DNA from: Nonomuraea montanisoli
Lineage (GTDB): Bacteria; Actinomycetota; Actinomycetes; Streptosporangiales; Streptosporangiaceae
DNA: 64,000 nucleotides
Assembly (NCBI RefSeq): GCF_013363975.1
Contig: NZ_JABWGN010000004.1
Span: 1-64,000 of the forward strand
Direction of reading: 5' to 3'
Below are positions 7,602 to 16,084 of this stretch, one piece after another. Position 1 is the first letter of the stretch. Each line of letters starts with the position of its first letter. The notes under the pieces were generated by a model that made no database searches, was not told the DNA's origin, and worked only from the letters and a program-made list of their open reading frames with translations. The translations under genes and the position numbers were made by a program.

Positions 7602-8099
7602 ATGACGGACCCGCGCCGGGAGCGGCTGTACGAGGACCTGGCCATGGCCTCACGCCGCTACATGGCGGCGTACGTGCTGTTCAACCAGGCCGTCGCCGAC
7701 CACCTCGGGCTGCACCCGACCGACGTGCAGTGCCTGAGCCTGCTGACGGCGGCGCCCGAGCCGCTCACCGTGAGGCAGATCGCCGAGCTGACCGGCCTGA
7801 CCACCGGCTCGGCGACCCGCCTGGTCGACCGGCTCGAACGCGGCGGCTACGTGGCCCGCACCCCCGACCGGCAGGACCGGCGCCGGGTCCTGGTCACGCC
7901 GGTCCCCGAGCATCTCTCCCACGTCAGCGCCCTCTGGGACGACCTCGGCGCCTCCTGGCAGACGCTCTACGACGAGCACACCGAGGAGGAGCTGGAGGTG
8001 ATCACCCGGCACATGCGCCGGGCGCACGACCTCAGCCACGTCCAGATGGACCGCCTGCGTGCCCGGCCGAAGCCCGGTCGGACCTCGCGACACGGGTAG
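7602..8099 (+). CDS. MarR family transcriptional regulator
   Basis: 165 residues. LGLHPTDVQCLSLLTAAPEPLTVRQIAELTGLTTGSATRLVDRLERGGYVARTPDRQDRRRVLVTPV is a textbook MarR winged helix, with the D-x-R-D-R-R wing motif; long helices on either side form the dimer. The ATG at 7602 is chosen; a GTG three codons upstream is possible. It is divergent from the NmrA-like gene, the likely target through the repeats between them. Confidence 0.93.
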   Translation: MTDPRRERLYEDLAMASRRYMAAYVLFNQAVADHLGLHPTDVQCLSLLTAAPEPLTVRQIAELTGLTTGSATRLVDRLERGGYVARTPDRQDRRRVLVTPVPEHLSHVSALWDDLGASWQTLYDEHTEEELEVITRHMRRAHDLSHVQMDRLRARPKPGRTSRHG

Positions 8100-8164
8100 C
8101 AACCGTGTGACCAGGGCAAACTCCCCCGTGTCAGCACCCTCTGGCGGGGAGGAGGCCACCCGAG

Positions 8165-9211
8165 ATGGACGACGACAAGGTGACGGAGTTCCTGGGCAGG
8201 TTCGTGAGCGACCTGGGGGCGACCGAAGCGGCGGGCTCCGTCGTGATCGGCCACCGGCTCGGCCTGTACCGCGCGCTCGCCGAGGGGCCCGCGACGCCCG
8301 AGGAGTTCGCCGGGCGCACCGGGTGCCACCCGCGCTACCTCACCGAGTGGCTGCGCGGCCAGGCCGCCGGCGGCTACGTCTCCTACGACCCCGGCACGGG
8401 GCGGTTCTCGCTGTCGGAGGAGCAGGCGTTCTGCCTGGCCGACCCGGCGGGGCCGAACGTGCCGGCGGCGTTCCTCATCGCGCTGGGCATGCTGCTCGCC
8501 GAGCCGCGCATCACCGAGGCGTTCCGCACGGGCGCCGGGTTCGGCTGGCACGAGCACGCGAAGGACGTCTTCGTCGGGTGCGACGCGTTCTACCGGCCCG
8601 CGTACATGGCCGCGCTGGTGTCGAGCTGGATCCCGGCGCTGGACGGGACCGAGGAGAAGCTGCGGGCGGGAGCCCTGGTCGCGGACGTCGGCTGCGGCCT
8701 CGGGTCGTCCTCGATCCTCCTCGCGCAGTCGTACCCGCGCACCAGCGTCGCCGGCTCCGACTACCACGCCGAGTCCATCGAGCTGGCCCGCGAGCGCGCC
8801 GCGGAGGCCGGGGTGGACGACCGGGTCGACTTCGAGGTGGCCACCGCGCACACCTTCACCGGCGCCGACTACGACCTCGTGACGATGTTCGACTGCCTGC
8901 ACGACATGGGCGACCCTCTGGGAGCGGCCCGGCGGGTGCGGGAGGCGCTGGCCCCCGACGGCACGTGGCTGCTGGTCGAGCCGTACGCCGCCGACGCGGT
9001 GGAGGACAACTTCACCCCTGTCGGCCGGATCTACTACAGCGGATCCACGTTCCTCTGCGTGCCCAACGCGCTGTCCCAGCCGGGCGGGTACGCGCTGGGC
9101 GCGCAGGCGGGTGAGGCCAGGATCCGCGAGCTGACCCGCGAGGCGGGCTTCACCCGGCTCCGGCGGGCCGCGGAGACGCCCTTCAACCTCGTCTACGAGA
9201 TCCGGCCGTAG
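8165..9211 (+). CDS. Class I SAM-dependent methyltransferase with N-terminal winged helix (Rv2258c-like)
   Basis: 348 residues. The N-terminal ~90 residues form a winged-helix dimerisation domain (AAGSVVIGHRLGLYRALAEGPATPEEFAGRTGCHPRYLTEWLRGQAA). The SAM-binding core follows: LVADVGCGLGSSSILLAQSYP (motif I), DYHAESIELAR (motif II) and FDCLHDMGDPLGAARRVREALAPDG (motifs III-IV). This architecture matches Rv2258c and related small-molecule methyltransferases; the acceptor is unknown. GGGGAGGAGG ribosome site before the ATG. It stands alone between MarR and the GntR locus. Confidence 0.88.
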   Translation: MDDDKVTEFLGRFVSDLGATEAAGSVVIGHRLGLYRALAEGPATPEEFAGRTGCHPRYLTEWLRGQAAGGYVSYDPGTGRFSLSEEQAFCLADPAGPNVPAAFLIALGMLLAEPRITEAFRTGAGFGWHEHAKDVFVGCDAFYRPAYMAALVSSWIPALDGTEEKLRAGALVADVGCGLGSSSILLAQSYPRTSVAGSDYHAESIELARERAAEAGVDDRVDFEVATAHTFTGADYDLVTMFDCLHDMGDPLGAARRVREALAPDGTWLLVEPYAADAVEDNFTPVGRIYYSGSTFLCVPNALSQPGGYALGAQAGEARIRELTREAGFTRLRRAAETPFNLVYEIRP

Positions 9212-9253
9212 CTCGCCGGGACGGTCTGCGGCGGAAACGGCCGCGCGGAGCTG

Positions 9254-9313
9254 TTGACACGACCCGCCCCGACGGAAAAGATACGGTCGTCCGTACAAAT
9301 GAGGATGGACGAC
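9254..9313. promoter_or_regulatory. gntR promoter and putative GntR operator
   Basis: TTGACA at 9254-9259 is a good -35 box; about 17 bases on, AAAGAT at 9277-9282 is a plausible -10. Over the expected transcription start lies GGTCGTCCGTACAAAT at 9285-9300, which recurs in inverse orientation with one mismatch at 20666-20681. GTCGTCC (9286-9292) and GGACGAC (9307-9313) also form an inverted repeat just before the start codon. GTCCGTAC is the symmetric core expected for a HutC-type GntR dimer. Autorepression is inferred. Confidence 0.65.
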
Positions 9314-10081
9314 ATGACCGACTGGGAACGCCGGCTGGCCCTCGACCCGTCAGCCGCTGTGCCGCTCTACTACCAGCTGCGCGAGCGGCTGCGGGCCGTC
9401 ATCCGCGACTGCGAGCCCGACACCCTGATCCCGGCCGAGAAGGACCTCATGGTCTACGCGGGCGTGAGCAGGGCCACGGCCCGCCGGGCGATCGGTGACC
9501 TCGTCCAGGAGGGGCTGCTCGTGGCCCGGCAGGGCAGCGGCACCTACACGGCGCCGATGGCCGTGGCCCCCGAACTGGGCGCGCGCCCGGCCGGTTTCAC
9601 CGAGACGATGGCGCGGCTCGGGCGCAGGCCCACGACGCGCGTGCTCAGGGCGCACCGCCAGCCGGCGGGCACCGACGTCGGCGTCGCGCTCGGCCTGAGC
9701 GAGTCGCAGGAGGTCGTCTTCATCGAGCGGCTGCGGCTGCTCGACGGCGCCCCCTGCATGGTGGAGAGCGCCCATCTGCCCGCCGACCTGGTGCCGGACA
9801 TCCTCGACGAGGACCTGACCGGCTCGCTGTACGACCTGCTGCGCATGAAGTACGGCCTGACCCCGGCGAGCGGCCGGGAGACGATCGGCGCGGTCAACGC
9901 CGACTACCGGCTCGCCGAGCTGCTGCGCGTGCCGATCGCCGCGGCCCTGCTGGTCACCTCGCGCAGCACCAGCACCGAGAGCGCGGTCGCGCTCGAGTAC
10001 ACCATCCGCCACGCCCGCGGCGACGTCGCCGTGTTCTCCGTGGAGCTCAACGACGCCAACAACGCCCTGATGGGCCAGTAA
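9314..10081 (+). CDS. GntR family transcriptional regulator, HutC subfamily
   Basis: 255 residues. PLYYQLRERLRAVIRDCEPDTLIPAEKDLMVYAGVSRATARRAIGDLVQEGLLVARQGSGTYTA is the GntR winged helix, with its R-Q-G-x-G-T-Y/F motif. The C-terminal UTRA-type sensor has FTETMARLGRRPTTRVL and the closing VALEYTIRHARGDVAVFSVEL. HutC regulators typically sense phosphorylated sugars or amino sugars. The ATG at 9314 has a GAGG ribosome site at 9301; upstream in-frame ATGs at 9299 and 9305 lie in the putative operator. It heads the transporter and catabolic operon and very likely controls it. Confidence 0.92.
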   Translation: MTDWERRLALDPSAAVPLYYQLRERLRAVIRDCEPDTLIPAEKDLMVYAGVSRATARRAIGDLVQEGLLVARQGSGTYTAPMAVAPELGARPAGFTETMARLGRRPTTRVLRAHRQPAGTDVGVALGLSESQEVVFIERLRLLDGAPCMVESAHLPADLVPDILDEDLTGSLYDLLRMKYGLTPASGRETIGAVNADYRLAELLRVPIAAALLVTSRSTSTESAVALEYTIRHARGDVAVFSVELNDANNALMGQ

Positions 10082-10097
10082 CCCCCTCGCCGGATCC

Positions 10098-10120
10098 CCG
10101 GTGCGGCGCCGCCGCACCGG
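10098..10120. promoter_or_regulatory. Perfect 23-bp hairpin between gntR and the transporter operon
   Basis: Eleven-base arms (CCGGTGCGGCG and CGCCGCACCGG) surround a single base, all GC-rich and perfectly complementary. It begins 16 bp after the gntR stop and ends 30 bp before the lipoprotein start, with no following T-tract. It could attenuate or terminate gntR transcripts, stabilise the downstream message, or act as an operator. Confidence 0.6.
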
Positions 10121-10150
10121 TGGCGAAGCACTGCCTTCCGGAGGTTGAGC

Positions 10151-11440
10151 ATGACCCTGTTGACCCGGCGCCGCCTGCTCGCCGCGGCCGCGCTGACCAC
10201 GGCCTCCGGCCTCCTCGCCGCGTGCGGCGGCTCCGAACCCGAGGCGGCGGTGCCGGCCGACGGCGTCCCGCGGGGCAAGCTCTCCGTCTGGCTGCACCAG
10301 ACCAAGGCGTACGACGCGGTGTTCACGAACCTGCTGCACAGCTACATCCAGGAGTTCGGCGGCGTCGACGTCACCCCGCTCTACGTGCCGGTCGACAAGT
10401 TCGACGCCAAGCTGCTGACCGCCTTCGCGGGCGACGCTCCCCCGGACCTGTTCAAGATCGGCGGCTGGACCGTCCCCGGTCACGCCCGCAAGGGCCGCCT
10501 CGCGCCGATCATCCCCAAGGCCATGGGCGTGGCCGACGACAAGGCGCTGATCGCCCAGTACGACCAGAGCGCCATCTCCTCGCTCTCCTACCAGGGCCGG
10601 CTCTACGGCGTCCCCATCGACTACACGATCTGCTTCCTCTACTACCGCAGGGACAGGTTCGCCGAGGCCGGGCTCGACCCGGACAAGCCGCCCACCACCT
10701 GGGAGGAGGTCGCCGAGTACAGCAAGCGGCTGACCTCGGCCGACGGCAAGAAGGTCGGCCTGCAGTGGATCCTGGGCAACCCGCAGTGGACGCTGATGCA
10801 GCTCCTCGCGCTGGTGAAGGGCAAGGGCGGCGGCATCCTCAGCGCCGACGCGGGCAAGGCCACGCTGGCCACGGACGCCGGCGTGGAGGCGCTGCGTTAC
10901 TACGGGAGCGTGGGCGACGCGAAGCTGTCGAACCCGCTGTCGGGCTTCGGGCTGTTCGCCACCGGCCAGGCGGCGATGGTCGTCTCCGGGCTGTTCGCGA
11001 TGGACCTGTTCCCGGCGCTGAACAAGCAGCTCGCCTTCGGCAAGTCCTTCGACATCGCGCCACTGCCGCACTGGGACGGCGCGCAGCCCGTCGCCCCGGC
11101 CTACACCTGGGCGTGGGCGGTGGCGGAGCAGTCGAAGCTGCCGTACACCGCCTGGCACTTCATCGACTACCTCCAGCGGGAGGACGTCGCGGCGCGCCAG
11201 CTCAAGGACGCGAGCCTGCTCACCCCCGTCAAGGGCTGGGAGAAGCTGCCCAACGCGGACCCGAAGGCGATGGAGATCATGGCGGCCGCCGCCCCGCACG
11301 CCGACTTCGGCCCGCAGACGCCGGTGTGGCAGGAGATGGCCAAGGCGCTGACCGACGCCGGCGACGCGGTGGCCTTCGGCAAGAAGACGCCCGAGCGGGC
11401 CGCCGCGGACTTCGACCAGGCGATGCGGATCGCGCTGTGA
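10151..11440 (+). CDS. Sugar ABC transporter substrate-binding lipoprotein
   Basis: 429 residues, family 1 extracellular solute-binding protein. The N-terminus TRRRLLAAAALTTASGLLAACGG combines an arginine-rich (possibly Tat) n-region with a lipobox LAAC, so Cys25 is lipidated and the protein sits outside the membrane. Features of the family: a GKLSVWLHQ first strand, YVPVDKFDAKLLTAFAGDAPPDLFKI, and the hinge region YGVPIDYTICFLYYRRDRFAEAGLDPDKPPTTWEE. Ligand: probably an oligosaccharide or glycoside, judged from neighbours. A GGAGG ribosome site precedes the ATG. Overlaps permease 1 by 4 bp. Confidence 0.93.
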   Translation: MTLLTRRRLLAAAALTTASGLLAACGGSEPEAAVPADGVPRGKLSVWLHQTKAYDAVFTNLLHSYIQEFGGVDVTPLYVPVDKFDAKLLTAFAGDAPPDLFKIGGWTVPGHARKGRLAPIIPKAMGVADDKALIAQYDQSAISSLSYQGRLYGVPIDYTICFLYYRRDRFAEAGLDPDKPPTTWEEVAEYSKRLTSADGKKVGLQWILGNPQWTLMQLLALVKGKGGGILSADAGKATLATDAGVEALRYYGSVGDAKLSNPLSGFGLFATGQAAMVVSGLFAMDLFPALNKQLAFGKSFDIAPLPHWDGAQPVAPAYTWAWAVAEQSKLPYTAWHFIDYLQREDVAARQLKDASLLTPVKGWEKLPNADPKAMEIMAAAAPHADFGPQTPVWQEMAKALTDAGDAVAFGKKTPERAAADFDQAMRIAL

Positions 11441-12354
11441 CCCTCACCGTCCGGCTGCCCGGACCCGCCACGACGGTCTCGGGCCGGGGGCAGCGGTGGG
11501 CCGAGGCGCGCGCCGGGAGCCTGCTGGCGCTGCCCGCGGCGGTGTACTTCCTGGTCTTCTGGGTCGTGCCGTTCGCCGGCGCCGTATGGCTCAGCTTCAC
11601 CGACTACGAGCTGGCCGGCGTGCCCGCGTGGACCGGCCTGGACAACTACCACAGGCTGCTCGGCGACCCCGGCTTCTGGAACTCGGCCCGGGTGACCGCG
11701 CTGTACACGGTCGCCTCCGTGGTCCCGTCGATCGTGCTCGCGCTGGCGATCGCGGTCCCGTTGAGCCGGCCGGGCCGGCTCAACGGCGTGCTGCGCGCGC
11801 TGGTCATGATCCCGGCGGCGATGCCGCTCGTGGCCACCTCGATGGTGTGGTCGGCGATCTTCGCGGACGAGGGCCTGGCCAACACGCTGATCGGCCTGGT
11901 GGGGATCGGGCCGCAGCCGTGGCTGACCGACGAGCGGCTCGCCCTCTGGGCTCTGGTGATCATGACGACCTGGAAGCATCTCGGGCTGTTCGTGATCATC
12001 CTGACCGCCGGGTTGCAGGGGCTGCCGTCCGGCGTGTTCGAGGCGGCCGCGATCGACGGTGCCGGACCGTTGCGGATCTTCGCCCGCATCACGCTCCCGC
12101 TGTTGCGCCGCACGCTGCTGTTCGTGCTGGTCATCGCGGTGATCGGGGCGATGCAGTCGTTCGTGCCGGCCTTCCTGCTGACCAAGGGCGGGCCGGCGGG
12201 CGCCACCGAGGTGCTGCCGCTCTACCTGTGGGCGACCGGCTTCGGCTTCGAGCGCATGGGGTACGCCTCGGCGATCGCCATGGTGCTGCTCGTGGCCATG
12301 CTCGCGCTGTCGCTCGTCCAGTTCGGCGTGCTCAGGGGAGGCGATGACGGATGA
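11437..12354 (+). CDS. Sugar ABC transporter permease (MalF-type)
   Basis: 305 residues, six predicted membrane helices. AGSLLALPAAVYFLVFWVVPFAGAVWLSFTDY is the usual MalF-family start, and GVFEAAAIDGAGPLRIFARITLPLL is the EAA loop (E-A-A-x3-G-x9-I-x-L-P) that contacts the ATPase. The GTG start overlaps the lipoprotein stop. It pairs with the next permease. No ATP-binding subunit is encoded in the operon; actinomycetes commonly use a shared MsiK-type ATPase. Confidence 0.93.
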   Translation: MTLTVRLPGPATTVSGRGQRWAEARAGSLLALPAAVYFLVFWVVPFAGAVWLSFTDYELAGVPAWTGLDNYHRLLGDPGFWNSARVTALYTVASVVPSIVLALAIAVPLSRPGRLNGVLRALVMIPAAMPLVATSMVWSAIFADEGLANTLIGLVGIGPQPWLTDERLALWALVIMTTWKHLGLFVIILTAGLQGLPSGVFEAAAIDGAGPLRIFARITLPLLRRTLLFVLVIAVIGAMQSFVPAFLLTKGGPAGATEVLPLYLWATGFGFERMGYASAIAMVLLVAMLALSLVQFGVLRGGDDG

Positions 12355-13169
12355 GGCCGTCACGCTGGGGAAACGCTCTGCGGGGCACCCTGCTGTCGCT
12401 GGTCGTGGCGGTCATGCTGCTGCCGGTGTACGCGATGGTCGCCGTCGCGTCCGCCTCCGACGCGACCGACCTCGGCGGGCTCGGCTTCGACGCCGCCCAG
12501 TTCGGCGAGCACCTGTCGCTGCTGTTCGGCCAGGGCGGCTTCCCGCTCTACCTGCGCAACAGCGTGATCCTCTCGCTCGGGGTCGCCGTCCTGGAGGTGG
12601 TCCTGTCCGGGGCGGCCGGGTACGCGCTGGCGCAGCTCGCCTTCCCCGGCCGGCGGGTGCTGTTCGCGGTCGTCGTGGGCACCCTGTCGCTGTCGCCGAT
12701 CGTGGTGCTGGTGCCGATGTACCTGGTCGTCAGGCAGCTCGGCTGGATCGACTCGTTCCAGGGGATGATCGTGCCGTTCGCGATGAGCGCGTTCGGCGTG
12801 TTCCTCGTCCGCCAGTTCGCGCTCTCCCTGCCGCGCGAGCTGCTGCTGTCGGCGCGCGTGGACGGCGCGGGCGAGCTGCGCATCTTCCTGCGCGTCGCGG
12901 TGCCGCTGCTGCGGCCGGCGCTGCTGACGCTCTTCCTGCTGCAGTTCCTCGCGCAGTGGGACAACCTGCTCTGGCCGCTCGTCGTGGCCAACAAGCCCGG
13001 CCTGTGGCCGCTGCCCGTGGGCCTGTCGCAGCTCCAGACGGAGTACGACTTCAGCGCCGGCCTCGTCGGCACCGCCGCGCTGGTGACGGCCGTGCCGCCG
13101 CTGGTGCTCATGTTCGTCCTGCAGCGTTACTACGTCGCCGGGCTGACCCTGGGAGGAGTCAAGAAATGA
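12351..13169 (+). CDS. Sugar ABC transporter permease (MalG-type)
   Basis: 272 residues, six membrane helices. The EAA loop is variant: ELLLSARVDGAGELRIFLRVAVPLLRPA, with S-A-R-V-D-G-A-G in place of E-A-A-x-I-D-G-A. The carboxyl end VAGLTLGGVKK is the classic MalG ending ('-GLT-GAVKG'). ATGA overlaps on both sides couple it to permease 1 and to the GH94-like enzyme. Confidence 0.93.
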   Translation: MRPSRWGNALRGTLLSLVVAVMLLPVYAMVAVASASDATDLGGLGFDAAQFGEHLSLLFGQGGFPLYLRNSVILSLGVAVLEVVLSGAAGYALAQLAFPGRRVLFAVVVGTLSLSPIVVLVPMYLVVRQLGWIDSFQGMIVPFAMSAFGVFLVRQFALSLPRELLLSARVDGAGELRIFLRVAVPLLRPALLTLFLLQFLAQWDNLLWPLVVANKPGLWPLPVGLSQLQTEYDFSAGLVGTAALVTAVPPLVLMFVLQRYYVAGLTLGGVKK

Positions 13170-15187
13170 GCGCGTTCGGCGCGTGGACCACCGCGTACGG
13201 GCTGCCCGCCTTCTCGTACACGACGGACCAGGAACGGGACCCCCGCGCGGAGTGGGACCCGGTCCTGGACCCGCCCACCCGGCGGCACATGGTCCACCTG
13301 GGCAACCGGCGGATCACGCTGGTGGCCGACAACCGGGGCCTGAGCGACCTGTTCGACGAGCACACGGGGCTGCTGTGGCTCACCCGCGGCGCGGGCGTGG
13401 CCCGGGTGGACGGCCTGGCGACGGACGTCTCGACGTCGGAGCGGACGTTCGGGCCGACCTTCGCGACCGTCCGGGTGGCCGGCGAGCGGGTGACGCTGGA
13501 GCGCACCGTGCTCTGCCCCGAGGGCGAGGCTCCGTGGGTGCTCGTCCGGCTGCGCGTGCGCAACCTGCTCGCCGAGCCCGTACGGCTGACGCTGACCGAG
13601 GAGTGGGCGGCCCGGCCCGCCCGCGTCGCGCTCATCACCGGCGCCGAGCCCGCCGAGGATCCCGGGCTGGAGCTGGAACTGCTCACCGGCGGCGCGGACG
13701 GGCCGCGCCGGGCCGCCTCCGGGCGGATGGACGTCCCCCTCGACCTGGAGGCCGGCGGCGAGCGGCTGGTCGAGTTCCGGTACGGCCTGCTCCCCTCGGA
13801 CGCGGGGGCCGGGGCCGCGTCGTTCGAGGAGGGCCCGACTTTTGAGGAGAGCCTGGCCGCCCTGCGGGACCGCCTGCCGCGCGCGTCCGCGCCGCAGGCG
13901 CCCGAGGCCGAGCACGAGATCCCGTGGCACGCCGCCCTGCTGACCGGCGGGGCCTGCGCCGACGGCGTGCTCGGCGGCCACACCCTCGACCAGGGCTCGT
14001 GCTACTCCTTCCGGCACGGCTTCAACGGGGCCGCGCGCGACCCGCTCCAGCACGCGCTGCCGCTGGTCCACCTCGAGCCCGACCTGGCCCTGTCGGTGCT
14101 GCGCAACACGTGCGCCTGGGGCGGCCCCGACGGCGACCTGCCCTACGCCCTCGGGCCGGACAAGCAGCCGTGGACCGACCTGTTCCGGCCGTCGGACCAG
14201 AACCTGTGGGCCCTGTGGCTGGCGGCCGAGTACCTGTCCGCCACGGCCGACGCGGCGGCCTTCGCCGAGCCGGTGCCCTACCACCCGGTGCACGGGGCGG
14301 CGCCGGTGCCGCTCGGCGAGCACCTGCGCCGCCAGTTCCGCTTCTTCGCCGACGTGGTCGGGCGCGGCGAGCACGGCCACGTGCGCATCCTCAACGCCGA
14401 CTGGAACGACCTGGCCATCACCGAGAGCGGCGTCGAGCGCGACCTGATGATCGAGCGCGGCGAGTCCGTGCTGAACTCCGCGATGGCCGCCTGGGTGCTG
14501 CCGCGTTACGCGGTGCTGGCCGAGCGGCTCGGCGACCACGCGACCGGCGCGGAGGCCCGCAAGCTCGGCGAGGAGCTGCGCAGGCTGGTGGCCGGCGAGT
14601 GGAACGGCCAGTGGTTCCGGCGCGCCTACGGCCCCGGGGCGGTCGTCGGCGACTCCGACCTGTGGCTGGAGGTGCAGCCGTGGGCCATCCTCTGCGGCGC
14701 CGCCTCACCCGACCGGGCGGAGGAGCTGCTGCGCACGATCGAGGCCACCGCCGCCGCCGACTCGCCGCTGGGCGCCCGGCTGCGCTGGCCCGTCCGCGAC
14801 AAGTACGGCCCCGGCGGCATCGGCACGATCTGGTACGCGATCAACATGACCCTGATCTGGGCCGCCGCCCGGCACGTGCCCGAGCTGGGCTGGCGATGGT
14901 GGCGCCGGATGACGCTGGCCGCGCACACGGCCGCCTACCCGGACGTCTGGGAGGGCACCCTGTCCGGCCCGGACGCCTACCTGGCGCCCGAGACCGACCG
15001 CCCCGGCCGCACCTGGGAGCTGGCCGACTTCGGCGTCGCCATGCAGGCGTACCCGGTCGCCAACCTGCACAGCCACTCCCAGCCGCTGCTGGCCTACCTG
15101 CGGCTGCTCGGCGTGGAGCCGTTCGGCCCGGTCCCGGGCGGCGACGGCGCCGCCTTCTCCTCGCGCGTCCTGACGGTGGGCGCGTGA
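13166..15187 (+). CDS. GH94-like glycoside phosphorylase/hydrolase ((alpha/alpha)6 barrel)
   Basis: 673 residues. The N-terminal half is a beta-sandwich (HLGNRRITLVADNRGLSDLFDEHTGLLWL). The C-terminal half is an (alpha/alpha)6 barrel with RILNADWNDLAITESG and a later GESVLNSAMAAW, close to the 'ADWND ... GESV' acid-catalyst segment of cellobiose and chitobiose phosphorylases, and GPGGIGTIWYAINMTLIWAA resembling the 'NGG-YNHANAW' segment. The general acid would be the Asp of ADWND. It is shorter than canonical GH94 (about 800) and lacks the C-terminal phosphate-binding His-rich loop that I can recognise, so it may be a hydrolase. It sits between the importer and the ROK kinase, implying cytoplasmic cleavage of the imported glycoside. 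Confidence 0.7.
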   Translation: MSAFGAWTTAYGLPAFSYTTDQERDPRAEWDPVLDPPTRRHMVHLGNRRITLVADNRGLSDLFDEHTGLLWLTRGAGVARVDGLATDVSTSERTFGPTFATVRVAGERVTLERTVLCPEGEAPWVLVRLRVRNLLAEPVRLTLTEEWAARPARVALITGAEPAEDPGLELELLTGGADGPRRAASGRMDVPLDLEAGGERLVEFRYGLLPSDAGAGAASFEEGPTFEESLAALRDRLPRASAPQAPEAEHEIPWHAALLTGGACADGVLGGHTLDQGSCYSFRHGFNGAARDPLQHALPLVHLEPDLALSVLRNTCAWGGPDGDLPYALGPDKQPWTDLFRPSDQNLWALWLAAEYLSATADAAAFAEPVPYHPVHGAAPVPLGEHLRRQFRFFADVVGRGEHGHVRILNADWNDLAITESGVERDLMIERGESVLNSAMAAWVLPRYAVLAERLGDHATGAEARKLGEELRRLVAGEWNGQWFRRAYGPGAVVGDSDLWLEVQPWAILCGAASPDRAEELLRTIEATAAADSPLGARLRWPVRDKYGPGGIGTIWYAINMTLIWAAARHVPELGWRWWRRMTLAAHTAAYPDVWEGTLSGPDAYLAPETDRPGRTWELADFGVAMQAYPVANLHSHSQPLLAYLRLLGVEPFGPVPGGDGAAFSSRVLTVGA

Positions 15188-16062
15188 CGCACGCCGCGCC
15201 GCGGGCAGGGCGGCGGCTCGGCGTCGACGTCGGCGGGACCGACACCAAGTGGGTCGTGCTCGACGGCGACACGGTGACCGGCGCGGGCACCGTGGCCACG
15301 CCGCCCGGCCCCGGCGAGACGATGACGCTCGTGGCGTCGCTGGCCGACCCGTCGGTCGAGGGCATCGGGATCGCGCTGCCCGGCCACGTGGACCGGGAGA
15401 CCGGGACGGCGCTGTTCGTGCCGAACCCGCCGGGAGACTGGGACGGCTACCCGGCCGGCCCGCGGCTGAGCGCCCTGACCGGCAGGCCGGTGGCCGTGGT
15501 CAACGACGCGCGGGCGTTCGCCCAGGCGGAGCTGCTGCTGGGCGCGGCCAGGGGGCTGCCGGACGTGCTGTTCGCCGTGCTCGGCACGGGGGTGGGCGGC
15601 GCGGTGGCGCTGCGCGGCGCGGTCCTCGTCGGGCCGCGCGACAACCTCGGCGAGGTCGGGCACGTCACGGTCGACCCGTCGGGGCCGCCGTGCTGCTGCG
15701 GCAACCGGGGCTGCGCGGAGACGTTCGCCGGCGGGCCGGGGATCGTGCGGGCCTTCGGCTCGGGGCCGGCCGCCGCGGTCGCCGCCGCCGCGCGGGCCGG
15801 CGACGAGCGGGCCGCCGGCGTGCTGGCCAGGGCGGGCTGGGCGCTCGGCGTCGCGCTGGGCGACGCCGCCGCGCTGTTCGGCGTGGGCGCGGCGGTGGTG
15901 GGCGGCGGCGTCTCCGGCGCGCTCGACCTCATGCGTCCCGCCCTGGAACGCGAGCTGGGGCGACGGCGCCCGCTCATCGGTGACGTCGCGGTGCTGCCCG
16001 CCGTCCTCGGCCCGCGGGCCGGGGCGATCGGCGCCGCGCTGTGTGGAGGGATGTCCGGATGA
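15184..16062 (+). CDS. ROK family sugar kinase
   Basis: 292 residues. RRLGVDVGGTDTKWVVLDGD is the phosphate-1 ATP motif, AVVNDARAFAQAE includes the catalytic Asp, GTGVGGAVALRGAVLVGPRDNLGEVGHVTVD precedes the ROK zinc site GH-x9-CxCGxxGCxE, seen here as GHVTVDPSGPPCCCGNRGCAE. Known role: ATP-dependent phosphorylation of glucose, N-acetylglucosamine, N-acetylmannosamine or allose-type sugars. Here it would phosphorylate the monosaccharide released by the GH94-like enzyme. GTG start overlapping the previous stop. Confidence 0.92.
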   Translation: MTHAAPRAGRRLGVDVGGTDTKWVVLDGDTVTGAGTVATPPGPGETMTLVASLADPSVEGIGIALPGHVDRETGTALFVPNPPGDWDGYPAGPRLSALTGRPVAVVNDARAFAQAELLLGAARGLPDVLFAVLGTGVGGAVALRGAVLVGPRDNLGEVGHVTVDPSGPPCCCGNRGCAETFAGGPGIVRAFGSGPAAAVAAAARAGDERAAGVLARAGWALGVALGDAAALFGVGAAVVGGGVSGALDLMRPALERELGRRRPLIGDVAVLPAVLGPRAGAIGAALCGGMSG

Positions 16063-16084
16063 ACGCGTACGGAGGGAGTTGCCG

